This document shows positions 48,101 to 63,100 of a DNA stretch of 64,000 bases, piece after piece. This DNA is from Hermodice carunculata (taxonomy: Eukaryota; Annelida; Polychaeta; Eunicida; Amphinomidae). Numbering within the stretch: the first letter of the stretch is position 1; the number at the start of each line of letters is the position of its first letter. The notes under the pieces are model-generated. The model had not been told where the DNA came from. It ran no database searches and was given only the letters and a program-made list of their open reading frames with translations. Location: assembly GCA_964020975.1 (NCBI GenBank), contig OZ026623.1:86033341-86097340 (forward strand), given 5' to 3'. Position numbers and translations under genes: made by a program.

Positions 48101-51100
48101 ATAACCACACCAGTTGGCGCATTGAATACTAGTTGGCACAATTTATTTGAAGTACAGATTTGAGTGACACATATAAGGTGGATTGTTAAAATTCTACAAG
48201 GATATCTGTAAATGGGGTATTTACATCTCAATAATTCCAAGAATATTGGGTTGCCCACTCTTAGGAATATACATATCAAACATATAACGTAATATGTATA
48301 TTATAGTAAGAAATTTTAGATTTCTGTTGACTCTGCATAGACGTGTCTCTTACTTGATTCCTTCATTTTTTTAAAAAATTATTTTCATTTATTTATTTAT
48401 TATTAATATTTTTGATCATTGGTCATGCACACAGGTTAAGTGGCTATGTGCAACTGAATTTACCGTTTCTTGTTCAGATGGAAGCACAATCATTGCCAAG
48501 TCTGCCTAATGAAGACCCCAGGAGAGGCTCGGAGGTAAACATTTTAGAACAGTACCTACTAACAAGTCATTTATTTGTAAAGTTATTCCTAGATGAGCAT
48601 TCTATAGGATTGTTCACATTCTACAAGGATTAGTAAAATGGAGTATCTCAGTATTCCCAACACTGGCTTGCCCACTCTGAGGAAGACTATAGAAATCACG
48701 GGAAGCATAACGACACTAGTTGGCACATTGAATACTGGCACAATTATTTGAAGTACCAATTTTAGTGACATGTATAAGGGGGATTGTTCAGATTCTGCAA
48801 GGATACCAATAATTGGGGTATTTTAACTCTCAATATTTCCAAGACTGGGTTGCCCACTCTAAGGAATACATATCACACATAAACTGTAAGTCGTTGGAAG
48901 TTTAACCACACTATAGTTGCCACATGGAATACTGGCAGAATTCTATCTTAAGTACCAATTTCAGAAATACTTGTAAGGCGGACTGTTATTATTCTACAAG
49001 GATAAGAATAATGTAGTATCTCAGTATTCCAAAGACTGGCTTGCCCACTCTTAGGAAAAATACATAAGTCATGGGAAGCATAACCACACCAGTTGGCGCA
49101 TTGAATACTAGTTGGCACAATTTATTTGAAGTACAGATTTGAGTGACACATATAAGATGGATTGTTAAAATTTGGGGTATTTACCTCTCAATATTTCCAA
49201 GACTGGGTTGCCCACTCTTAGGAAGACATGTCACACATATACTGTAAGTCGTTGGAAGCTTAACCACACTATAGTTGCCACATGGAATACTGGCAGAATT
49301 ATATCTTAAGTACCAATTTCAGAAATACTTGTGAGGCGGACTGTTATTATTCTACAAGTATAAGAATAATGTAGTATCTCAGTATTCCCAAGACTGGCTT
49401 GCCCACTCTTAGGAAAAATACATAAGTCATGGGAAGCATAACCACACCAGTTGGCGCATTGAATACTAGTTGACACAATTTATTTGAAGTACAGATTTGA
49501 GTGACACATATAAGGTGGATTGTTAAAATTCTACAAGGATATCTGTAAATGGGGTATTTACATCTCAATAATTCCAAGAATATTGGGTTGCCCACTCTTA
49601 GGAATATACATATCAAACATATAACGTAATATGTATATTATAGTAAGAAAATTGAGATTTCTGTTGACTCTGCATAGACGTGTCTCTTACTTGATTCCTT
49701 CATTTTTTTTAAAAATTATTTTCATTTATTTATTTATTATTAATATTTTTGATCATTGGTCATGCACACAGGTTAAGTGGCTATGTGCAACTGAATTTAC
49801 CGTTTCTTGTTCAGATGGAAGCACAATCATTGCCAAGTCTGCCTAATGAAGACCCCAGGAGAGGCTCGGAGGTAAACATTTTAGAACAGTACCTACTAAC
49901 AAGTCATTTATTTGTATAGTTATTCCTAGATGAGCATTCTATAGGATTGTTCACATTCTACAAGGATTAGTAAAATGGCCGGAGTATCTCAGTATTCCCA
50001 ACACTGGCTTGCCCACTCTGAGGAAGACTATAGAAATCACGGGAACCATAACGACACTAGTTGGCACATTGAATACTGGCACAATTATTTGAAGTACCAA
50101 TTTTAGTGACATGTATAAGGGGGATTGTTCAGATTCTGCAAGGATACCAATAATTGAGGTATTTTAACTCTCAATATTTCCAAGACTGGGTTGCCCACTC
50201 TTAGGAATACATATCACACATATACTGTAAGTCGTTGGAAGTTTAACCACACTATAGTTGCCACATGGAATACTGGCAGAATTATATCTTAAGTACCAAT
50301 TTCAGAAATACTTGTAAGGCGGACTGTTATTATTCTACAAGGATAAGAATAATGTAGTATCTCAGTATTCCCAAGACTGGCTTGCCCACTCTTAGGAAAA
50401 ATACATAAGTCATGGGAAGCATAACCACACCAGTTGGCGCATTGAATACGAGTTGGCACAATTTATTTGAAGTACAGATTTGAGTGACACATATAAGGTG
50501 GATTGTTAAAATTCTACAAGGATATCTGTAAATGGGGTATTTACATCTCAATAATTCCAAGAATATTGGGTTGCCCACTCTTAGGAATATACATATCAAA
50601 CATATAACGTAATATGTATATTATAGTAAGAAATTTGAGATTTCTGTTGACTCTGCATAGACGTGTCTCTTACTTGATTCCTTCATTTTTTTTAAAAATT
50701 ATTTTCATTTATTTATTTATTATTAATATTTTTGATCATTGGTCATGCACACAGGTTAAGTGGCTATGTGCAACTGAATTTACCGTTTCTTGTTCAGATG
50801 GAAGCACAATCATTGCCAAGTCTGCCTAATGAAGACCCCAGGAGAGGCTCGGAGGTAAACATTTTAGAACAGTACCTACTAACAAGTCATTTATTTGTAT
50901 AGTTATTCCTAGATGAGCATTCTATAGGATTGTTCACATTCTACAAGGATTAGTAAAATGGAGTATCTCAGTATTCCCAACACTGGCTTGCCCACTCTGA
51001 GGAAGACTATAGAAATCACGGGAAGCATAACGACACTAGTTGGCACATTGAATACTGGCACAATTATTTGAAGTACCAATTTTAGTGACATGTATAAGGG

Positions 51101-54100
51101 GGATTGTTCAGATTCTGCAAGGATACCAATAATTGGGGTATTTTAACTCTCAATATTTCCAAGACTGGGTTGCCCACTCTAAGGAATACATATCACACAT
51201 AAACTGTAAGTCGTTGGAAGTTTAACCACACTATAGTTGCCACATGGAATACTGGCAGAATTATATCTTAAGTACCAATTTCAGAAATACTTGTAAGGCG
51301 GACTGTTATTATTCTACAAGGATAAGAATAATGTAGTATCTCAGTATTCCCAAGACTGGCTTGCCCACTCTTAGGAAAAATACATAAGTCATGGGAAGCA
51401 TAACCACACCAGTTGGCGCATTGAATACTAGTTGGCACAATTTATTTGAAGTACAGATTTGAGTGACACATATAAGATGGATTGTTAAAATTTGGGGTAT
51501 TTACCTCTCAATATTTCCAAGACTGGGTTGCCCACTCTTAGGAAGACATGTCACACATATACTGTAAGTCGTTGGAAGCTTAACCACACTATAGTTGCCA
51601 CATGGAATACTGGCAGAATTATATCTTAAGTACCAATTTCAGAAATACTTGTGAGGCGGACTGTTATTATTCTACAAGTATAAGAATAATGTAGTATCTC
51701 AGTATTCCCAAGACTGGCTTGCCCACTCTTAGGAAAAATACATAAGTCATGGGAAGCATAACCACACCAGTTGGCGCATTGAATACGAGTTGGCACAATT
51801 TATTTGAAGTACAGATTTGAGTGACACATATAAGGTGGATTGTTAAAATTCTACAAGGATATCTGTAAATGGGGTATTTACATCTCAATAATTCCAAGAA
51901 TATTGGGTTGCCCACTCTTAGGAATATACATATCAAACATATAACGTAATATGTATATTATAGTAAGAAAATTGAGATTTCTGTTGACTCTGCATAGACG
52001 TGTCTCTTACTTGATTCCTTCATTTTTTTTAAAAATTATTTTCATTTATTTATTTATTATTAATATTTTTGATCATTGGTCATGCACACAGGTTAAGTGG
52101 CTATGTGCAACTGAATTTACCGTTTCTTGTTCAGATGGAAGCACAATCATTGCCAAGTCTGCCTAATGAAGACCCCAGGAGAGGCTCCGAGGTAAACATT
52201 TTAGAACAGTACCTACTAACAAGTCATTTATTTGTATAGTTATTCCTAGATGAGCATTCTATAGGATTGTTCACATTCTACAAGGATTAGTAAAATGGCC
52301 GGAGTATCTCAGTATTCCCAACACTGGCTTGCCCACTCTGAGGAAGACTATAGAAATCACGGGAACCATAACGACACTAGTTGGCACATTGAATACTGGC
52401 ACAATTATTTGAAGTACCAATTTTAGTGACATGTATAAGGGGGATTGTTCAGATTCTGCAAGGATACCAATAATTGAGGTATTTTAACTCTCAATATTTC
52501 CAAGACTGGGTTGCCCACTCTTAGGAATACATATCACACATATACTGTAAGTCGTTGGAAGTTTAACCACACTATAGTTGCCACATGGAATACTGGCAGA
52601 ATTATATCTTAAGTACCAATTTCAGAAATACTTGTAAGGCGGACTGTTATTATTCTACAAGGATAAGAATAATGTAGTATCTCAGTATTCCCAAGACTGG
52701 CTTGCCCACTCTTAGGAAAAATACATAAGTCATGGGAAGCATAACCACACCAGTTGGCGCATTGAATACGAGTTGGCACAATTTATTTGAAGTACAGATT
52801 TGAGTGACACATATAAGGTGGATTGTTAAAATTCTACAAGGATATCTGTAAATGGGGTATTTACATCTCAATAATTCCAAGAATATTGGGTTGCCCACTC
52901 TTAGGAATATACATATCAAACATATAACGTAATATGTATATTATAGTAAGAAAATTGAGATTTCTGTTGACTCTGCATAGACGTGTCTCTTACTTGATTC
53001 CTTCATATTTTTTTAAAAAATTATTTTCATTTATTTATTTATTATTAATATTTTTGATCATTGGTCATGCACACAGGTTAAGTGGCTATGTGCAACTGAA
53101 TTTACCGTTTCTTGTTCAGATGGAAGCACAATCATTGCCAAGTCTGCCTAATGAAGACCCCAGGAGAGGCTCGGAGGTAAACATTTTAGAACAGTACCTA
53201 CTAACAAGTCATTTATTTGTATAGTTATTCCTAGATGAGCATTCTATAGGATTGTTCACATTCTACAAGGATTAGTAAAATGGCCGGAGTATCTCAGTAT
53301 TCCCAACACTGGCTTGCCCACTCTGAGGAAGACTATAGAAATCACGGGAACCATAACGACACTAGTTGGCACATTGAATACTGGCACAATTATTTGAAGT
53401 ACCAATTTTAGTGACATGTATAAGGGGGATTGTTCAGATTCTGCAAGGATACCAATAATTGGGGTATTTTAACTCTCAATATTTCCAAGACTGGGTTGCC
53501 CACTCTAAGGAATACATATCACACATAAACTGTAAGTCGTTGGAAGTTTAACCACACTATAGTTGCCACATGGAATACTGGCAGAATTATATCTTAAGTA
53601 CCAATTTCAGAAATACTTGTAAGGCGGACTGTTATTATTCTACAAGGATAAGAATAATGTAGTATCTCAGTATTCCCAAGACTGGCTTGCCCACTCTTAG
53701 GAAAAATACATAAGTCATGGGAAGCATAACCACACCAGTTGGCGCATTGAATACTAGTTGGCACAATTTATTTGAAGTACAGATTTGAGTGACACATATA
53801 AGATGGATTGTTAAAATTTGGGGTATTTACCTCTCAATATTTCCAAGACTGGGTTGCCCACTCTTAGGAAGACATGTCACACATATACTGTAAGTCGTTG
53901 GAAGCTTAACCACACTATAGTTGCCACATGGAATACTGGCAGAATTATATCTTAAGTACCAATTTCAGAAATACTTGTGAGGCGGACTGTTATTATTCTA
54001 CAAGTATAAGAATAATGTAGTATCTCAGTATTCCCAAGACTGGCTTGCCCACTCTTAGGAAAAATACATAAGTCATGGGAAGCATAACCACACCAGTTGG

Positions 54101-57100
54101 CGCATTGAATACTAGTTGACACAATTTATTTGAAGTACAGATTTGAGTGACACATATAAGGTGGATTGTTAAAATTCTACAAGGATATCTGTAAATGGGG
54201 TATTTACATCTCAATAATTCCAAGAATATTGGGTTGCCCACTCTTAGGAATATACATATCAAACATATAACGTAATATGTATATTATAGTAAGAAAATTG
54301 AGATTTCTGTTGACTCTGCATAGACGTGTCTCTTACTTGATTCCTTCATTTTTTTTAAAAATTATTTTCATTTATTTATTTATTATTAATATTTTTGATC
54401 ATTGGTCATGCACACAGGTTAAGTGGCTATGTGCAACTGAATTTACCGTTTCTTGTTCAGATGGAAGCACAATCATTGCCAAGTCTGCCTAATGAAGACC
54501 CCAGGAGAGGCTCCGAGGTAAACATTTTAGAACAGTACCTACTAACAAGTCATTTATTTGTATAGTTATTCCTAGATGAGCATTCTATAGGATTGTTCAC
54601 ATTCTACAAGGATTAGTAAAATGGCCGGAGTATCTCAGTATTCCCAACACTGGCTTGCCCACTCTGAGGAAGACTATAGAAATCACGGGAAGCATAACGA
54701 CACTAGTTGGCACATTGAATACTGGCACAATTATTTGAAGTACCAATTTTAGTGACATGTATAAGGGGGATTGTTCAGATTCTGCAAGGATACCAATAAT
54801 TGGGGTATTTTAACTCTCAATATTTCCAAGACTGGGTTGCCCACTCTTAGGAATACATATCACACATATACTGTAAGTCGTTGGAAGTTTAACCACACTA
54901 TAGTTGCCACATGGAATACTGGCAGAATTATATCTTAAGTACCAATTTCAGAAATACTTGTAAGGCGGACTGTTATTATTCTACAAGGATAAGAATAATG
55001 TAGTATCTCAGTATTCCCAAGACTGGCTTGCCCACTCTTAGGAAAAATACATAAGTCATGGGAAGCATAACCACACCAGTTGGCGCATTGAATACGAGTT
55101 GGCACAATTTATTTGAAGTACAGATTTGAGTGACACATATAAGGTGGATTGTTAAAATTCTACAAGGATATCTGTAAATGGGGTATTTACATCTCAATAA
55201 TTCCAAGAATATTGGGTTGCCCACTCTTAGGAATATACATATCAAACATATAACGTAATATGTATATTATAGTAAGAAATTTGAGATTTCTGTTGACTCT
55301 GCATAGACGTGTCTCTTACTTGATTCCTTCATTTTTTTTAAAAATTATTTTCATTTATTTATTTATTATTAATATTTTTGATCATTGGTCATGCACACAG
55401 GTTAAGTGGCTATGTGCAACTGAATTTACCGTTTCTTGTTCAGATGGAAGCACAATCATTGCCAAGTCTGCCTAATGAAGACCCCAGGAGAGGCTCGGAG
55501 GTAAACATTTTAGAACAGTACCTACTAACAAGTCATTTATTTGTATAGTTATTCCTAGATGAGCATTCTATAGGATTGTTCACATTCTACAAGGATTAGT
55601 AAAATGGAGTATCTCAGTATTCCCAACACTGGCTTGCCCACTCTGAGGAAGACTATAGAAATCACGGGAAGCATAACGACACTAGTTGGCACATTGAATA
55701 CTGGCACAATTATTTGAAGTACCAATTTTAGTGACATGTATAAGGGGGATTGTTCAGATTCTGCAAGGATACCAATAATTGGGGTATTTTAACTCTCAAT
55801 ATTTCCAAGACTGGGTTGCCCACTCTAAGGAATACATATCACACATAAACTGTAAGTCGTTGGAAGTTTAACCACACTATAGTTGCCACATGGAATACTG
55901 GCAGAATTCTATCTTAAGTACCAATTTCAGAAATACTTGTAAGGCGGACTGTTATTATTCTACAAGGATAAGAATAATGTAGTATCTCAGTATTCCCAAG
56001 ACTGGCTTGCCCACTCTTAGGAAAAATACATAAGTCATGGGAAGCATAACCACACCAGTTGGCGCATTGAATACTAGTTGGCACAATTTATTTGAAGTAC
56101 AGATTTGAGTGACACATATAAGATGGATTGTTAAAATTTGGGGTATTTACCTCTCAATATTTCCAAGACTGGGTTGCCCACTCTTAGGAAGACATGTCAC
56201 ACATATACTGTAAGTCGTTGGAAGCTTAACCACACTATAGTTGCCACATGGAATACTGGCAGAATTATATCTTAAGTACCAATTTCAGAAATACTTGTGA
56301 GGCGGACTGTTATTATTCTACAAGTATAAGAATAATGTAGTATCTCAGTATTCCCAAGACTGGCTTGCCCACTCTTAGGAAAAATACATAAGTCATGGGA
56401 AGCATAACCACACCAGTTGGCGCATTGAATACTAGTTGACACAATTTATTTGAAGTACAGATTTGAGTGACACACATAAGGTGGATTGTTAAAATTCTAC
56501 AAGGATATCTGTAAATGGGGTATTTACATCTCAATAATTCCAAGAATATTGGGTTGCCCACTCTTAGGAATATACATATCAAACATATAACGTAATATGT
56601 ATATTATAGTAAGAAAATTGAGATTTCTGTTGACTCTGCATAGACGTGTCTCTTACTTGATTCCTTCATTTTTTTTAAAAATTATTTTCATTTATTTATT
56701 TATTATCAATATTTTTGATCATTGGTCATGCACACAGGTTAAGTGGCTATGTGCAACTGAATTTACCGTTTCTTGTTCAGATGGAAGCACAATCATTGCC
56801 AAGTCTGCCTAATGAAGACCCCAGGAGAGGCTCCGAGGTAAACATTTTAGAACAGTACCTACTAACAAGTCATTTATTTGTATAGTTATTCCTAGATGAG
56901 CATTCTATAGGATTGTTCACATTCTACAAGGATTAGTAAAATGGCCGGAGTATCTCAGTATTCCCAACACTGGCTTGCCCACTCTGAGGAAGACTATAGA
57001 AATCACGGGAACCATAACGACACTAGTTGGCACATTGAATACTGGCACAATTATTTGAAGTACCAATTTTAGTGACATGTATAAGGGGGATTGTTCAGAT

Positions 57101-60100
57101 TCTGCAAGGATACCAATAATTGAGGTATTTTAACTCTCAATATTTCCAGGACTGGGTTGCCCACTCTTAGGAATACATATCACACATATACTGTAAGTCG
57201 TTGGAAGTTTAACCACACTATAGTTGCCACATGGAATACTGGCAGAATTATATCTTAAGTACCAATTTCAGAAATACTTGTAAGGCGGACTGTTATTATT
57301 CTACAAGGATAAGAATAATGTAGTATCTCAGTATTCCCAAGACTGGCTTGCCCACTCTTAGGAAAAATACATAAGTCATGGGAAGCATAACCACACCAGT
57401 TGGCGCATTGAATACGAGTTGGCACAATTTATTTGAAGTACAGATTTGAGTGACACATATAAGGTGGATTGTTAAAATTCTACAAGGATATCTGTAAATG
57501 GGGTATTTACATCTCAATAATTCCAAGAATATTGGGTTGCCCACTCTTAGGAATATACATATCAAACATATAACGTAATATGTATATTATAGTAAGAAAA
57601 TTGAGATTTCTGTTGACTCTGCATAGACGTGTCTCTTACTTGATTCCTTCATATTTTTTTAAAAAATTATTTTCATTTATTTATTTATTATTAATATTTT
57701 TGATCATTGGTCATGCACACAGGTTAAGTGGCTATGTGCAACTGAATTTACCGTTTCTTGTTCAGATGGAAGCACAATCATTGCCAAGTCTGCCTAATGA
57801 AGACCCCAGGAGAGGCTCGGAGGTAAACATTTTAGAACAGTACCTACTAACAAGTCATTTATTTGTATAGTTATTCCTAGATGAGCATTCTATAGGATTG
57901 TTCACATTCTACAAGGATTAGTAAAATGGAGTATCTCAGTATTCCCAACACTGGCTTGCCCACTCTGAGGAAGACTATAGAAATCACGGGAAGCATAACG
58001 ACACTAGTTGGCACATTGAATACTGGCACAATTATTTGAAGTACCAATTTTAGTGACATGTATAAGGGGGATTGTTCAGATTCTGCAAGGATACCAATAA
58101 TTGGGGTATTTTAACTCTCAATATTTCCAAGACTGGGTTGCCCACTCTAAGGAATACATATCACACATAAACTGTAAGTCGTTGGAAGTTTAACCACACT
58201 ATAGTTGCCACATGGAATACTGGCAGAATTCTATCTTAAGTACCAATTTCAGAAATACTTGTAAGGCGGACTGTTATTATTCTACAAGGATAAGAATAAT
58301 GTAGTATCTCAGTATTCCCAAGACTGGCTTGCCCACTCTTAGGAAAAATACATAAGTCATGGGAAGCATAACCACACCAGTTGGCGCATTGAATACGAGT
58401 TGGCACAATTTATTTGAAGTACAGATTTGAGTGACACATATAAGATGGATTGTTAAAATTTGGGGTATTTACCTCTCAATATTTCCAAGACTGGGTTGCC
58501 CACTCTTAGGAATACATATCACACATATACTGTAAGTCGTTGGAAGTTTAACCACACTATAGTTGCCACATGGAATACTGGCAGAATTATATCTTAAGTA
58601 CCAATTTCAGAAATACTTGTAAGGCGGACTGTTATTATTCTACAAGGATAAGAATAATGTAGTATCTCAGTATTCCCAAGACTGGCTTGCCCACTCTTAG
58701 GAAAAATACATAAGTCATGGGAAGCATAACCACACCAGTTGGCGCATTGAATACTAGTTGGCACAATTTATTTGAAGTACAGATTTGAGTGACACATATA
58801 AGGTGGATTGTTAAAATTCTACAAGGATATCTGTAAATGGGGTATTTACATCTCAATAATTCCAAGAATATTGGGTTGCCCACTCTTAGGAATATACATA
58901 TCAAACATATAACGTAATATGTATATTATAGTAAGAAATTTGAGATTTCTGTTGACTCTGCATAGACGTGTCTCTTACTTGATTCCTTCATTTTTTTTAA
59001 AAATTATTTTCATTTATTTATTTATTATTAATATTTTTGATCATTGGTCATGCACACAGGTTAAGTGGCTATGTGCAACTGAATTTACCGTTTCTTGTTC
59101 AGATGGAAGCACAATCATTGCCAAGTCTGCCTAATGAAGACCCCAGGAGAGGCTCCGAGGTAAACATTTTAGAACAGTACCTACTAACAAGTCATTTATT
59201 TGTATAGTTATTCCTAGATGAGCATTCTATAGGATTGTTCACATTCTACAAGGATTAGTAAAATGGCCGGAGTATCTCAGTATTCCCAACACTGGCTTGC
59301 CCACTCTGAGGAAGACTATAGAAATCACGGGAAGCATAACGACACTAGTTGGCACATTGAATACTGGCACAATTATTTGAAGTACCAATTTTAGTGACAT
59401 GTATAAGGGGGATTGTTCAGATTCTGCAAGGATACCAATAATTGGGGTATTTTAACTCTCAATATTTCCAAGACTGGGTTGCCCACTCTTAGGAATACAT
59501 ATCACACATATACTGTAAGTCGTTGGAAGTTTAACCACACTATAGTTGCCACATGGAATACTGGCAGAATTATATCTTAAGTACCAATTTCAGAAATACT
59601 TGTAAGGCGGACTGTTATTATTCTACAAGGATAAGAATAATGTAGTATCTCAGTATTCCCAAGACTGGCTTGCCCACTCTTAGGAAAAATACATAAGTCA
59701 TGGGAAGCATAACCACACCAGTTGGCGCATTGAATACTAGTTGGCACAATTTATTTGAAGTACAGATTTGAGTGACACATATAAGGTGGATTGTTAAAAT
59801 TCTACAAGGATATCTGTAAATGGGGTATTTACATCTCAATAATTCCAAGAATATTGGGTTGCCCACTCTTAGGAATATACATATCAAACATATAACGTAA
59901 TATGTATATTATAGTAAGAAAATTGAGATTTCTGTTGACTCTGCATAGACGTGTCTCTTACTTGATTCCTTCATTTTTTTAAAAAATTATTTTCATTTAT
60001 TTATTTATTATTAATATTTTTGATCATTGGTCATGCACACAGGTTAAGTGGCTATACTGAATTTACCGTTTCTTGTTCAGATGGAAGCACAATCATTGCC

Positions 60101-63100
60101 AAGTCTGCCTAATGAAGACCCCAGGAGAGGCTCGGAGGTAAACATTTTAGAACAGTACCTACTAACAAGTCATTTATTTGTATAGTTATTCCTAGATGAG
60201 CATTCTATAGGATTGTTCACATTCTACAAGGATTAGTAAAATGGAGTATCTCAGTATTCCCAACACTGGCTTGCCCACTCTGAGGAAGACTATAGAAATC
60301 ACGGGAAGCATAACGACACTAGTTGGCACATTGAATACTGGCACAATTATTTGAAGTACCAATTTTAGTGACATGTATAAGGGGGATTGTTCAGATTCTG
60401 CAAGGATACCAATAATTGGGGTATTTTAACTCTCAATATTTCCAAGACTGGGTTGCCCACTCTAAGGAATACATATCACACATAAACTGTAAGTCGTTGG
60501 AAGTTTAACCACACTATAGTTGCCACATGGAATACTGGCAGAATTATATCTTAAGTACCAATTTCAGAAATACTTGTAAGGCGGACTGTTATTATTCTAC
60601 AAGGATAAGAATAATGTAGTATCTCAGTATTCCCAAGACTGGCTTGCCCACTCTTAGGAAAAATACATAAGTCATGGGAAGCATAACCACACCAGTTGGC
60701 GCATTGAATACGAGTTGGCACAATTTATTTGAAGTACAGATTTGAGTGACACATATAAGGTGGATTGTTAAAATTCTACAAGGATATCTGTAAATGGGGT
60801 ATTTACATCTCAATAATTCCAAGAATATTGGGTTGCCCACTCTTAGGAATATACATATCAAACATATAACGTAATATGTATATTATAGTAAGAAAATTGA
60901 GATTTCTGTTGACTCTGCATAGACGTGTCTCTTACTTGATTCCTTCATTTTTTTAAAAAATTATTTTCATTTATTTATTTATTATTAATATTTTTGATCA
61001 TTGGTCATGCACACAGGTTAAGTGGCTATGTGCAACTGAATTTACCGTTTCTTGTTCAGATGGAAGCACAATCATTGCCAAGTCTGCCTAATGAAGACCC
61101 CAGGAGAGGCTCTGAGGTAAACATTTTAGAACAGTACCTACTAACAAGTCATTTATTTGTATAGTTATTCCTACATGAGCATTCTATAGGATTGTTCACA
61201 TTCTACAAGGATTAGTAAAATGGAGTATCTCAGTATTCCCAACACTGGCTTGCCCACTCTGAGGAAGACTATAGAAATCACGGGAAGCATAACGACACTA
61301 GTTGGCACATTGAATACTGGCACAATTATTTGAAGTACCAATTTTAGTGACATGTATAAGGGGGATTGTTCAGATTCTGCAAGGATACCAATAATTGGGG
61401 TATTTTAACTCTCAATATTTCCAAGACTGGGTTGCCCACTCTTAGGAATACATATCACACATATACTGTAAGTCGTTGGAAGTTTAACCACACTATAGTT
61501 GCCACATGGAATACTGGCAGAATTCTATCTTAAGTACCAATTTCAGAAATACTTGTAAGGCGGACTGTTATTATTCTACAAGGATAAGAATAATGTAGTA
61601 TCTCAGTATTCCCAAGACTGGCTTGCCCACTCTTAGGAAAAATACATAAGTCATGGGAAGCATAACCACACCAGTTGGCGCATTGAATACTAGTTGGCAC
61701 AATTTATTTGAAGTACAGATTTGAGTGACACATATAAGATGGATTGTTAAAATTTGGGGTATTTACCTCTCAATATTTCCAAGACTGGGTTGCCCACTCT
61801 TAGGAAGACATGTCACACATATACTGTAAGTCGTTGGAAGCTTAACCACACTATAGTTGCCACGTGGAATACTGGCAGAATTATATCTTAAGTACCAATT
61901 TCATTTACCAAGTCATTTATTTGTATAGTTATTCCTAGATGAGCATTCTGTAGGATTTTTCGCATTCTACCAGGAATGGTAAAATGGAGTTTCTCAATAT
62001 TCCCAACACTGGCTTGCCAGTACCAATTAAGTACCAATTTCAGAAACACTTGTAAGGCGGACTGTTATTATTCTACAAGGATAAGAATAATGTAGTATCT
62101 CAGTACATGTATTCACAAGACTGGCTTGCCCACTCTTAGGAAAAATACATAAGTCATGGGAAGCATAACCACACCAGTTGGCGCATTGAATACTAGTTGA
62201 ACACAACCTACTAACTAGTCATTTATTTATATAGTTATTCCTAGATGAGAATTCTACAGGATATATATGCAATAATAGTTTAATTACAGCTCATCTGTCC
62301 CAACACTGCCATAATGATTTTAAGTACCAATTTTAATAACATGGTTAGGCGGACTAATTACTCTACAAGGATAAGAAAAATGGAGTACATGTAGCTACCT
62401 TTCAATATTCACAAGACTTCATGAGTATATTAAATTGCCATTTGTCTTTCCAGACACTTTATCATGCATACAGTCATGATGGTCTGGGCACCACAGACCG
62501 ACACCGAGGTACCAGGAAAAGGGCCAGAGGCAAATATATGCAATCTATGAAGGAAATACTGAAACCAAATAAAAGGAGGAAAACAGTAACTCTTTCAGTG
62601 GGAGACAGTGTTACTGTCAGGATTAACAAAAAAATGAGGAGGGCACTAGATCCAAGAAGGCTCCATGGAGTAGTTGTCAAAGTTAACGGGCAGAAAGTTC
62701 CTTCATACACAGTTCGGTAAGTAGGAAGTACAGTGGTCCTTGTCTTGAGAGACTGCCCCCTGGGGCAGGTCATAATGCGGTCTCTCAACACAAGTGGTCT
62801 TCCATTAGAAGTACAATAACATGGAAAAGATAGCATAGTGTTCTAAGATAGTGGTCTTAAAAACATATGTGGTCTCTCATTGGAGGGGTCTCAAGACACA
62901 GACCTATATCACTAATTCACATTTTCATTAAAATAGTAAATTCAGTCAATCTTAAAAAAAGAATTAATAAAATGAAATGAAATGAAATACATATTTTACA
63001 TCACACAAGAATGTCTGTATGAATTTAAGTCAAACCAGAAATGGAGATTTGTTAAGAAATTACAAAAATTGGAAAAGAAAGAATTCTGTAGCTAATCAGG

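Larger units (their letters stand above)
47020..62310. repeat. Hierarchical tandem array carrying thirteen 57-bp exons
   Basis: Level 1: units starting at exon positions 47497, 48478, 49815, 50798, 52135, 53120, 54461, 55444, 56781, 57766, 59103, 60081 and 61060. Spacings are about 981, 1337, 983, 1337, 985, 1341, 983, 1337, 985, 1337, 978 and 979 bp. Level 2: short-long pairs repeat every 2.32 kb. Level 3: each intron is made of 4 (short) or 6 (long) subrepeats of about 170-190 bp, each with (C/G)TTGCCCACTCT. Units are almost identical in the middle and diverge at both edges (47.0-47.5 kb and 61.9-62.3 kb). Repeated 60- and 89-codon frames here are intronic artefacts. Confidence 0.95.

Noticed and set aside
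49631-59134. Repeated 71- and 96-codon + strand frames in the array
   Set aside because: They run through intron sequence and read the 57-bp exon in a different frame from the one that is consistent with flanking exons.
48010-60861. Repeated 89-codon and 60-codon frames on the - strand within the array
   Set aside because: They fall in intronic subrepeats, contain the subrepeat period as a repeated FLRVGKPVLGILRY-like string, and are explained by unit duplication, not by selection on a protein.
47497-61116. CRISPR-like array
   Set aside because: The repeats are exons with splice sites about 1 kb apart, and the intervening sequence is itself repeated; no spacer diversity and eukaryotic context.
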